Origin: Clostridiales bacterium
GTDB lineage: Bacteria; Bacillota; Clostridia; Christensenellales; CAG-138
Direction of reading: 5' to 3'
DNA: 5,793 nt
NCBI GenBank assembly: GCA_009783775.1
Contig: WRCT01000122.1
Span: 1-5,793 of the forward strand
In this document: positions 5,482-5,793 of the stretch, piece by piece
How the letters are laid out: each line of letters starts with the position of its first letter
Position numbering within the stretch: the first letter of the stretch is position 1
Translations under genes and position numbers: made by a program
Notes under the pieces: generated by a model
The model's input: the letters and a program-made list of their open reading frames with translations, nothing else
The model's database searches: none
Told to the model about the DNA's origin: nothing

Positions 5482-5793
5482 CTATCCGTCCATGTCAATT
5501 ATCGTTTTCAGCCCGTCGCAGACGTACGTCCTGCCGGGTTGCTGCTTAATTATTCCCAAAAACACCAGCCCTGTCAAGACGGAATTTAATTCGGCGATGG
5601 AAAGATTCAAACACGCGTACAATTCGTCAATATTCTTTTCGCCCGCAAGCAGGGCGCGATAGACCTTCTGCTCCGCCTCTTCCAGCGAGGAAAGCGGCAC
5701 TCGGGCGGCAGCGTCCGCCAGGCTCACGCCGGGCACGTCTGACCCGAACTCGCAGAGAATGTCCGTCACAGAGAAGACCGGCTTGGCCTCACC
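5482..5793 (-). CDS. dprA: DprA (Smf), DNA processing protein, C-terminal part only
   Basis: DprA binds incoming single-stranded DNA during natural transformation and loads RecA. The gene is also kept in many species not known to be competent. The 103 visible residues run in an open frame from the window edge to a TAG stop at 5482-5484. They begin with GEAKPVFSVTDILCEF, typical of the end of the DprA Rossmann-like domain (family pattern GAKPV...DIL.EL). A linker follows, then a winged-helix-like domain (about residues 38-95) around EEAEQKVYRALLAG, KNIDELYACLNLSIAELNSVL and GLVFLGIIKQQPG, as in the DprA C-terminal domain. A GTG codon at 5769 could be mistaken for a start, but in-frame family sequence continues upstream of it. 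Codons here look less GC-rich than in topA. The position just before topA is the standard Bacillota arrangement and supports the call. Confidence 0.88.
   Translation of the reverse strand, partial: GEAKPVFSVTDILCEFGSDVPGVSLADAAARVPLSSLEEAEQKVYRALLAGEKNIDELYACLNLSIAELNSVLTGLVFLGIIKQQPGRTYVCDGLKTIIDMDG

Noticed and set aside
5482..5769. A free-standing 95-residue winged-helix protein starting at GTG 5769
   Set aside because: In-frame residues upstream of it (GEAKPVFS) match the DprA pattern before DIL, and the frame is open to the window edge. It is the tail of dprA.

Overview
The window is a compact block of housekeeping genes, all read on the minus strand. In transcription order (right to left) they are the 3' end of dprA, topA, trmFO, hslV and nearly all of hslU. 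This dprA-topA-trmFO-hslV-hslU order is the classic arrangement of Bacillota (Firmicutes). GC-rich, strongly biased codons with AGGAG-type ribosome binding sites suggest a GC-rich member of the Clostridia or a related class. The genus cannot be fixed from this sequence. The xerC/codV recombinase gene that Bacillus subtilis carries between trmFO and hslV is absent here. Whether codY follows hslU cannot be seen.

Layout: 5482-5793 is the C-terminal winged-helix end of DprA, whose 5' end lies outside the window. 5357-5478 is a 122-bp non-coding repeat element that fills almost the whole dprA-topA gap. 3242-5341 is topA, complete with three zinc fingers. 1933-3249 is trmFO, starting at a GTG that overlaps the topA stop by 8 nt. 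1370-1903 is hslV. 1-1353 is hslU, missing only its last few codons, including the tail that docks into HslV. The topA-trmFO-hslV-hslU gaps are -8, 29 and 16 nt, so these four genes are almost certainly one transcript.

Functionally the block joins DNA processing during uptake (DprA), supercoil relaxation (TopA), tRNA T-loop methylation (TrmFO) and the two halves of one ATP-dependent protease (HslV peptidase and HslU unfoldase). Only HslV and HslU are direct partners. All the proteins look intact, with family motifs in place.

The one unexplained structure is the dprA-topA spacer. It has two 35-bp arms, each of exactly five 7-bp units, in inverted orientation. They flank a 52-bp core holding two perfect 8-bp-stem hairpins of matching design (AAAACnnn...nnnGTTTT). 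The ten heptamers share a G-N-G-T-K-G-N pattern, and the innermost unit of each arm carries the same T-to-A change and a GG end. The element begins 3 nt after the dprA stop and ends 4 nt before the topA Shine-Dalgarno sequence. It looks like a small dispersed intergenic element rather than ordinary spacer.
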